A DNA stretch of 64,000 nt from Streptomyces sp. NRRL F-2664 (lineage in GTDB: Bacteria; Actinomycetota; Actinomycetes; Streptomycetales; Streptomycetaceae). Positions 28,889 to 37,800 of the stretch are shown one piece after another. Where the stretch lies: contig NZ_JOFX01000006.1 in the NCBI RefSeq assembly GCF_000719345.1, positions 62,001 through 126,000 of the forward strand, in the 5' to 3' direction. The translations under genes and the position numbers were made by a program. Position 1 is the stretch's first letter; every line of letters begins with the position of its first letter. The notes beneath the pieces were generated by a model. It made no database searches. It was not told the origin of the DNA and saw only the letters and a program-made list of their open reading frames with translations.

Positions 28889-30172
28889 CTAGCCGGCGTC
28901 GCCGTTCCATCCCGGCGCGAGCGCGATCTCCTTCAGCCGTTGCAGCGTGAGCGCGGGCGCCTCGCGGGTGGCGGGGCCGAACTGGTTGGCGGCGTTGAAG
29001 GCGGAGACCGTGACCAGCAGGCCGTTCGAGCGCAGGGTGGCCACCCTCCACTGGGTCACGCCCCTGCCCTTCTCGCCGGCCCCCTGCGTGACCACGACCT
29101 TCGTACCGTCGGGCCGGACGGCCACATCGGGGGAGGAGAAGACCGAGGGGGCCTCGCCGTGGGAGACGTTCAGCTGCACCAGGGACAGTCCCTTGCCGTC
29201 GTCCAGCACCGCGTAGCCGTACGACTCCTGCCCGCCCTTGGAGGCGACCGGGATACCGAACGGGGCCAGCAGCGTCTCCAGGGCGTCTCCGGCGTTGCGG
29301 TCCTTCAGCGCCGCGTCCGGTCCGGCCCCCTGCCGGACCGGGTCCCGCTCGGCGGCCGGCAGGTCGTTCAGCGCCGTGAGCCACACCGGCGAGGTGACCA
29401 GTGCCTTCAATCGCTCACTGGACAGCGGCGGCTCCGGCCGGGAGACGGCCGCACCCTTCTGCGCCGGAGCGTTCCACTCGGAGGCCGTCACGGAGAAGCC
29501 CTGCGGGGTCACCAGCACGGCCTGCCAGCACTTGGTGTCCACGCGGCGGTCGGCGTACTCGTACCCCTTGAAGACCATCAGCTTCGAACCGTCCGGCAGC
29601 TGCTCGGTGCGGCAGTCGTCGTAACGCAGGAGGTTCTTGTCACCGCACCGGGTGAGCGCGGCGGCCCGGCTGCCGCCGGGATCCACCCGGGAGAGGGCGA
29701 CGTCGACGGCCGCCTTCCCCCTCCCGTCGTCGTACACGCCGAAGGCCGCCGGGCCCGTCTCGCTCTCGGTACCGCGTCCCGTCGCGGCGGTCAGCCGCCC
29801 GCCCCCCAGGGCGTCCTTCAGATGGGCGACCATCTGTTCCGCGCCGACCGCGCCGCTGCCGACCCGGGACCTGCCCGCTCCGCCGCCCGGCGCTTCACCG
29901 TCGGCGCCGGGACCGCCGTCCGGAGCGGGCTGCGCCGCGATGTCGGTCCCCTGCGCTCCGCCGCCCGGGCCGTCGAGGAGGCCGCCGCCGTAGGCGCCCG
30001 CCGTCGCGATGACGGCCAGGGCCAGCCCGCAACCGCCGACCACCGCGGCCCGGCGGCGCGCCACCAGCCGCCGCCCGCGCTCCTCGCCGGCGTCCACCAG
30101 GGCGTGCCGGTCGGCCGTGAAGGCGCTCCCCGTCCGCCGGAGGGCCGCGCCGAGATCATCTTCGAAGGGCAT
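28889..30172 (-). CDS. Membrane protein paired with a SigE-type sigma factor
   Basis: 427 residues. A short cytoplasmic N-terminus (about 40 residues; MPFEDDLGAALRRTG) precedes one transmembrane helix (about 44-62), a Gly/Ala-rich linker (65-110) and a large extracytoplasmic domain without a family I recognise. The gene follows the sigma factor by 69 bases on the same strand. That arrangement suggests an anti-sigma or sensor role, but the usual zinc-binding HxxxCxxC anti-sigma motif is absent. I would call the role inferred from context only. Confidence 0.8.
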   Translation of the reverse strand: MPFEDDLGAALRRTGSAFTADRHALVDAGEERGRRLVARRRAAVVGGCGLALAVIATAGAYGGGLLDGPGGGAQGTDIAAQPAPDGGPGADGEAPGGGAGRSRVGSGAVGAEQMVAHLKDALGGGRLTAATGRGTESETGPAAFGVYDDGRGKAAVDVALSRVDPGGSRAAALTRCGDKNLLRYDDCRTEQLPDGSKLMVFKGYEYADRRVDTKCWQAVLVTPQGFSVTASEWNAPAQKGAAVSRPEPPLSSERLKALVTSPVWLTALNDLPAAERDPVRQGAGPDAALKDRNAGDALETLLAPFGIPVASKGGQESYGYAVLDDGKGLSLVQLNVSHGEAPSVFSSPDVAVRPDGTKVVVTQGAGEKGRGVTQWRVATLRSNGLLVTVSAFNAANQFGPATREAPALTLQRLKEIALAPGWNGDAG

Positions 30173-30241
30173 GAGGCCTGAGACCTTCCGTTTCAGGGGG
30201 GTGGGGTGGGCGGTGCCAGGGGGCGGGTCGGGGCGGGCGCC

Positions 30242-30757
30242 TCAGTGCTCCGTGAAGGCCGCCGGACTGTCGCCCAGTTGGTCCCGGAGCCGGGCCAGCG
30301 CCCGCGTGGTGCGGGTCCGCACGGCTGCGGAGCTGACGTTCATCGCGTCGGCCGTCTCCTCGACGCTGCGGTCCTCCCAGTAGCGCAGGACCAGGACCGC
30401 CCGGTCCTTCGGCGTCAGCCGCCCCAGCGCCTCCAGCAGCGTCATCCGCAGGACCGGATCGCTGCCGGCGGCAGCCACCGCCCCGGTGTCGGGGAACCGC
30501 CCGACCGGCCGCTCCCCCGCCGACCGGCGGCGCCGGTGCGTCAGGTAGGCGCGTACCAGCACCGTCTGCGCATACGCCGCCGGATTGTCCACGCGGGCGA
30601 TCCGGCGCCAGTGCAGGTACATCCGGCCCAGGGTCTCCTGCACCAGGTCCTCGGCGAGATGCGTGTCCCCGCTCGCCAACAGGCATGCCGATCGGTACAG
30701 GTGCCCCGCCCGGCTCGCCGCGAACTCGCGGAACCCGTCCCTGCGCCCCTGTCGCAT
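30242..30757 (-). CDS. SigE-family ECF RNA polymerase sigma factor
   Basis: 171 residues from the ATG at 30757, preceded by GGGGAGGGG. Region 2 is at about 18-80 (LYRSACLLASGDTHLAEDLV, then LHWRRIARVDNPAAYAQ) and region 4 at about 110-160 (LTPKDRAVLVLRYWEDRSV, then an ETADAMNVSSAAVRTR helix-turn-helix). This is the SigE-type actinobacterial ECF group with few known signals. The downstream membrane protein gene is its likely partner. Two copies of a 20-bp direct repeat lie just upstream. Confidence 0.93.
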   Translation of the reverse strand: MRQGRRDGFREFAASRAGHLYRSACLLASGDTHLAEDLVQETLGRMYLHWRRIARVDNPAAYAQTVLVRAYLTHRRRRSAGERPVGRFPDTGAVAAAGSDPVLRMTLLEALGRLTPKDRAVLVLRYWEDRSVEETADAMNVSSAAVRTRTTRALARLRDQLGDSPAAFTEH

Positions 30758-30768
30758 CCACTCCCCTC

Positions 30769-30809
30769 CCCCTCGCGTCCGTCCCACTGCCCCTCGCGTC
30801 CGTCCCACT
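30769..30809. repeat. 20-bp direct repeat (21-bp period) upstream of the sigma factor
   Basis: CCCCTCGCGTCCGTCCCACT occurs at 30769-30788 and again at 30790-30809, between the acetyltransferase stop and the sigma factor's ribosome site. A two-turn helical spacing fits a tandem operator, or it may be a simple duplication. Confidence 0.85.
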
Positions 30810-30839
30810 CCTTCGACGCGACGGCGGTGCGGAAATGTT

Positions 30840-31364
30840 TCACCCCTCGGGCGGAATCACACCGCCCAGGTCGTGGAAGTACACGTGGAACTGCTCACGG
30901 ACGAAGCCCTCCGCCTCGTACAGCCCCTGCGCGGCGGTGTTGTCGTACGCCGTCTCCAGCTGGACGCCCGTCACCCCGGCGGCGCGCGCCCGCCGCAGCA
31001 CCTCCCGCAGCAGCGCCCGGCCCGCGCCGGTGCGGCGGCCTCCAGGAGCGACGTAGAGGTCGTTGAGGATCCAGGCCGTCGACAACGTCAGGGAGGAGAA
31101 GGCCCGGTACACCTGGGCGAAGCCGACGGTCCCGGCACCGGGCACGTCCGCGAGCAGGACCAGCGACTCGTCCCTCGCGAGCCGCTCCGCGAGGAAGGCC
31201 CGCGGGGCGTCCGCGTCCTTCACCTCCACCTCGTAGAAGTCGAGGTAGCCGCGGAAGAGCGCGGCCGCCGTGTCCACGTCCGCCTCGCCGGCCGCCCGGA
31301 CCACGACACCCGGGTCGCCCCCGGCGGACCCGCCGACCTGCTCCTGTGCTGCCCGACCGCTCAT
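30840..31364 (-). CDS. GNAT family N-acetyltransferase
   Basis: 174 residues from the ATG at 31364, preceded by GGGAGAGG; upstream in-frame sequence to 31595 crosses another locus. The acetyl-CoA-binding motif A is LNDLYVAPGGRRTGAGRALL near residue 98, and the C-terminal ETAYDNTAAQGLYEAEGF is the standard motif B region. It transfers an acetyl group to an unknown amine. It lies upstream of the sigma factor on the same strand, 82 bases away, and is divergent from the type VII locus. Confidence 0.9.
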   Translation of the reverse strand: MSGRAAQEQVGGSAGGDPGVVVRAAGEADVDTAAALFRGYLDFYEVEVKDADAPRAFLAERLARDESLVLLADVPGAGTVGFAQVYRAFSSLTLSTAWILNDLYVAPGGRRTGAGRALLREVLRRARAAGVTGVQLETAYDNTAAQGLYEAEGFVREQFHVYFHDLGGVIPPEG

Positions 31365-31512
31365 GTGCCTCTCCCGGTGTGTGCGTGGCGCGCCGCCTCG
31401 AAGTGCCCACGCTACGACGCGCGTTCGGCCGGGTGCAGCCCGGCGCTCGGACCGGATGTGCCGGATCCGTACACATGCTCTATGTTGCAGAGGCAAAACA
31501 CGGGGGTTCCAC

Positions 31513-31599
31513 ATGGCGCGACGCAGGAGCCGCGCCCTGGAGCGGTGGCAGGTGCTCGACGAGCCGGGACTGGGGCGACGGACGACAGATGGCACGTGA
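31513..31599 (+). CDS. Possible 28-residue leader peptide of the type VII locus
   Basis: ATG at 31513 with GGGGG about eight bases upstream, encoding a basic peptide beginning MARRRSRALERWQVLDEP. Its stop overlaps the next gene's start by 11 bases, which would couple their translation. It resembles no family I know. It may be a genuine small gene at the head of the operon or simply untranslated leader. Confidence 0.4.
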   Translation: MARRRSRALERWQVLDEPGLGRRTTDGT

Positions 31600-31993
31600 C
31601 TACGACAGCCAGCTTCTGGAGTCGGTGGCGGTACGCCGCCGCAGGATGAGGGACGCGCTGCTCTTCGGCGCCCAGCGGGCGCGGCGCACGGCGGACGAGC
31701 GGCTCGGGAAGCTGTTCGCCGGCATCGCCATCGCGGCCGTCCTGTGCGCGGGGTGCGTCGGCTGGTCCTTCATCCAGCACACCCTCGCGAAGCAGAAGGC
31801 CGAGCAGCACAAGCAGCAACAGCAACAGCAACAGCAGGGCCGGCTGCAGCCGTACGGGCAGCCCGCGACGCCGCCGAAGCCGTCCGGTCCGCCCGCGAGC
31901 CCGTCCGCGTCGAAGTCCCCGAAACCGCCGAAGAAGACGTCAGAGCCCACGCCCTCGCACGCGGACCGGTCGCCCGGGCCGGTCAAGTCGTAG
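31589..31993 (+). CDS. Small single-pass membrane protein with poly-Gln and Pro-rich tail
   Basis: 134 residues from the ATG at 31589. A basic N-terminus (RRRRMRDALLFGAQRARR) precedes one transmembrane helix (about 44-64, AGIAIAAVLCAGCVGWSFI). Then come a run of eight Gln encoded by CAGCAA repeats (31814-31837) and a Pro/Ser/Lys tail, so the C-terminus is probably outside. It is the first clear gene of the type VII cluster, 112 bases before eccD. I do not recognise a named family; it may be a membrane accessory of the secretion machine. Confidence 0.75.
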   Translation: MARDYDSQLLESVAVRRRRMRDALLFGAQRARRTADERLGKLFAGIAIAAVLCAGCVGWSFIQHTLAKQKAEQHKQQQQQQQQGRLQPYGQPATPPKPSGPPASPSASKSPKPPKKTSEPTPSHADRSPGPVKS

Positions 31994-32105
31994 AGGAAGC
32001 AGCAGCAGCCGGCGTGCAGATCCGGGAGAGTTCACGGTCCGGCAACGGCGCCATGTCCCCCTTCGCCCCGAAAGGCCGCAAACCCGCGATGATAGGTTCC
32101 CGCAC

Positions 32106-33461
32106 GTGGTGAGCACAACAACGACTTCCCGGGCGCAACTCAGCCGGGTGACCCTGATCGGCGAGCGGCGCCGCGCCGACATGGTCCTGCCGTCCGACAC
32201 GCCGATCGGGCAACTGCTCCCGGACGTGCTCCAACTGCTCGACGACCGGGCCGCGTCGCGTCCGCTGACCCGTCAGCTGATCGCCCCGGACGGCTCCGCG
32301 CTGCCGCACGACAGCACGCTGGCGACGGCCGGCATAGCCGACGGTGCCGTGCTGCGGCTGGTCCGCAGCCACGCTGCTCCGCCCGCCCCGGTGGTCCACG
32401 ACGTCACCGACCTGGTCTCGGACGACCTCGACCTCCAGGCCTGGCGCTGGCGGCCCGCCGCCCGGCGGGGCAGCGCGGGCGTGGCGACCGTCGCCTTCAC
32501 GGTGACCGCGGCGCTGCTCGCCCGCCAGGAGTTCGCCCTCGGGGCACTGGCCGGGGCCCTGGCGGTGGTCACGCTCGTCCTGATGGCGGCCGGTGCGCTC
32601 GTCTCACGGATCGGCCAGGGCAACCGCGGCCTGGCGACGGCGCTGTTGCTCGCCGCCGGCGGCCTGGGCGTCCTCGCCGCGTGGACCGCCGCCGACGCAC
32701 ACGGCTGGCCGGGCACCGCACGACTCGCCGCCGTCGCCGGCGCGTTGGTCCTCACCCTGGCCCTGCTCGGCCACTTCTCGCCGCTCGGCCGCGGCGGACT
32801 CATCGGCGCCGCGGCCACCGCCGTGATCACCGGACTGTGGGAGGCCGTCGCCGCCGTCCAGGACGATCCGGCGCGGCTCGGTGCGGTCATGGCCCTGGTC
32901 TCCGTCGTGCTGCTCGGCCTGCTGCCACGGCTCGCGCTCATGGCCTCGGGCCTCACGGCACTCGACGACCGCCGCTCCGGCGGTGCCTCCGTCAGCCGCC
33001 ACGAGGTGGGCAACGCCCTCGCCGCCACGCACCGCGGGCTCGCCCTCGCCACGATCGTCACGGCGGCCTCGGCGGCGGCCGCCGGCTGGCTGCTGACGCT
33101 CGCCGAGAAGCCCTCCGTGTGGACGGTCGCGCTGCCGTGCGTCGTCGCCGTCGTCCTGCTGTCGCGGGCCCGCGCCTTCCCGCTGGTCGCCGAGGTCGTG
33201 GCACTGATCGCCGCTGCGGCCCTGCTCGTCGTACGCCTGGTGGTGCTGTGGACCGGGCACGACGGGGGCGCCGGGCCGCTCGCGGTCCTGGTCGTCGCGG
33301 CCCTGCTGCCGCTGCTCGCCCTCGCGGTGCAGCCGCCGGACCACGTGCAGGTCCGTCTGCGGCGCACGGCCGACCTCGTCGAATCGGTGGGCATGGTGGG
33401 TCTCTTCCCGCTCGCCGTCGGGGTGTTCGGCGTGTACGGGCAGCTGCTCAACAAGTTCTGA
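32106..33461 (+). CDS. eccD: Type VII secretion integral membrane protein EccD
   Basis: 451 residues. An N-terminal ubiquitin-like YukD domain (about residues 8-92; RVTLIGERRRADMVLPSDTP) is followed by about eleven transmembrane helices (120-450), the standard EccD plan. EccD lines the membrane channel complex of ESX systems. The start may be the GTG at 32106 or the one at 32109. The MinD-like ATPase gene starts 22 bases after its stop, so they are probably cotranscribed. Confidence 0.93.
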   Translation: MVSTTTTSRAQLSRVTLIGERRRADMVLPSDTPIGQLLPDVLQLLDDRAASRPLTRQLIAPDGSALPHDSTLATAGIADGAVLRLVRSHAAPPAPVVHDVTDLVSDDLDLQAWRWRPAARRGSAGVATVAFTVTAALLARQEFALGALAGALAVVTLVLMAAGALVSRIGQGNRGLATALLLAAGGLGVLAAWTAADAHGWPGTARLAAVAGALVLTLALLGHFSPLGRGGLIGAAATAVITGLWEAVAAVQDDPARLGAVMALVSVVLLGLLPRLALMASGLTALDDRRSGGASVSRHEVGNALAATHRGLALATIVTAASAAAAGWLLTLAEKPSVWTVALPCVVAVVLLSRARAFPLVAEVVALIAAAALLVVRLVVLWTGHDGGAGPLAVLVVAALLPLLALAVQPPDHVQVRLRRTADLVESVGMVGLFPLAVGVFGVYGQLLNKF

Positions 33462-33482
33462 GGAAGAGGGGCAGGGGCAGAC

Positions 33483-34859
33483 ATGCCGAACGCAGAGAAC
33501 TGGCAGGGCGACGTCCTGCGCGACCTCCGGGGCGCGGCACAGCCTCCCGCGCAGGCTCCGGCACAGGGACAGGGGCAGGGGCAGGCGCAGGGGCAGGCAC
33601 CGGTGCAGGGGCCAGCACAGGCCGGGCCTCACCGGCAAGCGGCCGGGGGCTCCGCCGTGCAGGCGCCCGCCCCGGGCGTCGCCGCCCCCGCGCACGGGCA
33701 CCCGCAGCACCAGGTACCGGTCACCGGACCGCAGGGCGCCGGCACGGTGCAGCGTCCGGCACCCGGACCCGGCGGGCACGCTCCCGCCCCGGCTCCCGCG
33801 TACGGATACCCGCAGCAGGGACCGGCCGCGGTGCCCGCCGGCCCCCAGGGCCACCTCCCGCCGCAGGCCCAGCCGTACCCGCAGCCCCAGCCCCAGGCCG
33901 GGTACGCCGCCGCCGACCACGGCCAGCGCACCCGTACCACCCCCGACTCCAAGCCCGCCGTGGACCGGCAGCTCTCGACTGCTGGCCGCAAGCCCCGGCA
34001 CGGCGAGCCCTTCACCGCCCGTGCCCTGCGCGCCGTACGGAGAACCGTTTCCTCGTCGGCCGCCCGCGAGGTCGCCGAAGCCACCCGCGCCGCCGAACTG
34101 CTCCAGCAGCCCGTGACTACCGGCCGCCAGATCGCCGTCACCTCCATCCGCGGCGGCGCCGGCAAGTCCACCGTCGCCGCCCTGCTCGGCACCACGTACG
34201 CGCACTACCGGCAGGACCCGGTCCTCTTCGTGGAGGCCGACCCGGCGCTCGGCTCCCTGCCCATCCGGCTCGGCGCCGAGAGCCTGCGTTGGACCACCGG
34301 TGACGTCGCGGACATCGTCGAACCCCAGATGTCGCTGCTCGACATCACCGGCTACCTCGTCCAACTCCGCGACAACGCCTGGCTGCTGCCCGGCAGCCAG
34401 GGCCAGATCGGCGCGATGCTCGACACCCGCGCCTACGAGCGGGCCATGGTCGCACTGCGCCGCTACTTCGGCGTGACCGTCGTCGACTGCGAAACCCTCC
34501 CCGCCGAGGTCGCCCGCGTCGCCCTGTCCGCGTCCCAGGCCCGCGTCCTGGCGACCCCCGCCACCCTCGACGGCGTCAGCAGTACGTACGCCGTCCTGCA
34601 GTGGATGCAGGGCCTGCCCCCGCACATACTGGCCAGCACCTCCGTCGTCATCACCGAGCAGGCCCCGCACTGCGGGGTCGACCTCGCCGACGCCGTCCGC
34701 ACCCTGGAGGCCGCGGGACCCAGCGTCCACGTCCTGCCCTACGACCGCCACCTCGCGGACGGCGGCCACCTCCGCACCGAACTGCTCGCCCACTCGACCC
34801 GGCAGACCGCAGCGCGGCTCGCTGCGGACGTCTTCCAGCTCTCCCAGAAGCGCCACTGA
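33483..34859 (+). CDS. MinD/ParA-like ATPase with Gln/Pro-rich N-terminus (EspI-like)
   Basis: 458 residues. The first about 165 residues are low-complexity Ala, Gln, Pro and Gly, partly from a hexanucleotide repeat (AQGQGQGQAQGQAP near residue 27). The C-terminal 240 residues form a SIMIBI-class ATPase: deviant Walker A SIRGGAGKST near 220 and LFVEADPALGS near 249. Mycobacterial EspI, with the same plan, adjusts ESX-1 secretion to ATP level; a similar regulatory role is inferred. It lies between eccD and eccC with 22- and 2-base gaps. Confidence 0.88.
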   Translation: MPNAENWQGDVLRDLRGAAQPPAQAPAQGQGQGQAQGQAPVQGPAQAGPHRQAAGGSAVQAPAPGVAAPAHGHPQHQVPVTGPQGAGTVQRPAPGPGGHAPAPAPAYGYPQQGPAAVPAGPQGHLPPQAQPYPQPQPQAGYAAADHGQRTRTTPDSKPAVDRQLSTAGRKPRHGEPFTARALRAVRRTVSSSAAREVAEATRAAELLQQPVTTGRQIAVTSIRGGAGKSTVAALLGTTYAHYRQDPVLFVEADPALGSLPIRLGAESLRWTTGDVADIVEPQMSLLDITGYLVQLRDNAWLLPGSQGQIGAMLDTRAYERAMVALRRYFGVTVVDCETLPAEVARVALSASQARVLATPATLDGVSSTYAVLQWMQGLPPHILASTSVVITEQAPHCGVDLADAVRTLEAAGPSVHVLPYDRHLADGGHLRTELLAHSTRQTAARLAADVFQLSQKRH

Positions 34860-34861
34860 CG

Positions 34862-37800
34862 ATGAGTACCCGACTGATCCACCGCCCGGCACGCACCGTC
34901 AGGCCGCCGGCGCCCCCCGCCGCGCGCATCATCGAGGCCCCGCCCAACCTCCCCGAGGGGAAGGCCGGGAGCATCGCCATGTCGCTACTGCCCGTGGCCG
35001 GCGTCATGTCGTCCGTCGTGATGATGACGGTCGTCCGCAACAGCCAGTTCGCGGCGCTCGGCGCGCTGATCCTCGTCGTCACGATCGTCGGCTCGGTCGC
35101 GCTCGTCTTCTCACAGCGCGGCAAGGCCCAGCGCACCCGGCGCACCCAGCGCGAGGCCTACCTCGCCTACCTGGAGGACCTGCGCGAGGAACTCTCCGCC
35201 GAGGAACGCGAACGCGGCGAGCACGCCGACGTCCTGAACCCGCCGCCGCACGCCCTGTACGACATCGTCCGCGACCCCGCCCGGCTGTGGGAGCGCCGCC
35301 GCGTCGACGGGGACTTCCTGCGCGTGCGCGTCGGCACCGGCGAGATGCCCGTACGCGACCTCCAGATCGGCCAGCAGGGCTCCACCGTCCTCACCCCTCC
35401 CGACCTCTTCATGCTGAACGAGGCCTCGGCTCTCACCGCCCGCTTCCGCAACGGCACCGAACTCCCGCTGACCGTGCCGCTCGACCGCGTCGGCAACGTC
35501 AGCGTCATCGGGCCCCGCGAGGACTGCCTGCGCGTCGCCCGCGCCCTGCTCGTCCAGGCCGCCGCCCTGCACGCCCCCGACGACGTGGCGATCGCGCTGG
35601 CCGTGCCCGGCGAGCGGATCACCGACTGGGAGTGGGCGAAGTGGATGCCGCACCTCCTCGACACCGAGCAGCTCGACGGCCCCGTCGCGGCCCGCCGCAT
35701 CGCCCCCTCCGCGGACCAGCTGGCCCGGCAGATCGGCCCCGAGCTGCGCCGCCGGGCCTCCTACGCCGCCGAGGTGCGCCGCGGACTGTCCGGCAAGGAC
35801 GCCCTGTCCATGACCTCGCGGCTGCTGGTGGTGACCGACGGGCACGGTGAGGACGCCGTCGACCTCCCCCGCCCCGACGACGCCGTGGGCCTGCGCGAGA
35901 TGGGCGTGACCGTCCTGCACCTGCTCGAACAGCGCATCCAGGAACCGGGGCACGTCGGCGTACGGATCACCGTCGACGGCGACCGGGTGCTCATCGAGGA
36001 CCTGCGCCAGGACGAACCTGTCAGCGCCCACGGCACTGTCGACGAGGTCGGCATCCCCTTCGCCGAGGGCCTGGCCCGGATGCTCGCGCCGCTGCGCCTG
36101 TCCGCCGAGTCCCTCGTCGACGCCCCGCTGTCCGGACCCGTCGACTTCGCCGACCTGCTCGGCATCGACGACGTGGCCCGCCTGGACCTCGCGAGCCTGT
36201 GGGCACCGCGCGGCGAACGCGCCTTCCTGCGCGTGCCCATCGGCGTCAGCGACTCCCGCGAGCCCGTGCTGCTGGACCTCAAGGAGTCCTCCGAGCTGGG
36301 CATGGGCCCGCACGGCCTGTGCGTCGGCGCGACCGGCTCCGGCAAGTCCGAGCTGCTGCGCACCCTCGTCCTCGCCCTGGTGGCCACGCACCCGCCGGAG
36401 GACCTCGCCCTGGTCCTCGTCGACTACAAGGGCGGCGCGACCTTCGCGCCGTTCGCCGACCTCCCGCACGTCGCCGGCGTCATCACCAACCTGGAGAACC
36501 AGGCCGGGCTCGTGGAACGCGTCCACGCCTCGCTGGCCGGCGAGGTCAAGCGCCGCCAGCAGGTCCTCAAGGACGCCGGCAACGTCGCCGACATCGGCGA
36601 CTACGCGGCCCTGCGCGCCGACCGCCGGCCCGACCTGGACCCGTTGCCGCACCTGTTCGTCGTCATCGACGAGTTCGGCGAGCTCCTCACCGCCAAGCCC
36701 GACTTCATCGACCTGTTCCTGTCCATCGGCCGCATCGGCCGGTCCATCGGCGTCCACCTGCTGCTCTCCAGCCAGCGCATCGAGGGCGGCAAGCTCAAGG
36801 GCCTGGACACCTACCTCTCCTACCGGCTGGGCCTGCGCACCTTCTCCGCCGACGAGTCCCGCACCGTCCTGGACACCACCGACGCCTTCCACCTGCCGCC
36901 GCTGCCCGGCTTCGGCTACCTCAAGGTGGACACCAGCCACTACGAGCGGTTCAAGGCCAGCTACGTGTCCGGCGCCTACCGGGGTCCCGTCCAGCGGACC
37001 GTGGACGAGGACGCCGGCCCGCTCGCCCTGGAGTACGCGGCCTTCAACTCCCACTCCGAGCAGGAGGCCGCGGGCGGTCAGGAGCCCTCGGCACGCCGGC
37101 GCGAGACCGGCCCCACCGAGATGGGCGTCATCGTCGAGCAGCTCCAGCACGCGGCCGGCCCGGTGCGCCGCATCTGGCTGCCCCCGCTGCCCGACGCGAT
37201 CGCCCTGGACACCGTCGCCGGACCCCTCGACGTCGGCGTCCGCGGCATGCAGCTGACCGCGCGCCGCGACCGGATGGTCGTACCGCTCGGCCTGCTCGAC
37301 GACCCGACCAAGCAGTGGCAGGGCCGCTGGTACCTCGACCTGACCGTCGCGGGCGGCCACGCCGCCGTCATCGGCGGCCCGCAGTCCGGCAAGACCACCC
37401 TGCTGCGGACCCTGGTCCTCTCGCTCGCCCTGACCCACACCCCGCAGGAGGTCGGCGTCTACGGCCTCGACCTGGTCGGCGGCGGCCTCCAGGCCCTGTC
37501 CGGCCTGCCGCACGTCGGCGGGATCGCAGGACGCGCCGACCGCGAACGGGCCGCCCGCACCGTCGAGGAGGTGCGCACCATGCTCGCCCTGCGCGAGGAC
37601 CTCTTCCGCGAGCACGGCATCGACTCCGTCGAGCAGCTGCGCACCCTGCACGCGGCCGGCCGCCTGCCGCAGCTGGCCTCCGCCGAGATCGTCCTGGTGA
37701 TCGACGGCTTCGGTGCGCTGCGCGACGACTTCGAGGAGCTCGACGACGCCGTCGTCGACATCCTCAAGCGCGGCGGCGGCTACGGCATCCACGTCGTCGC

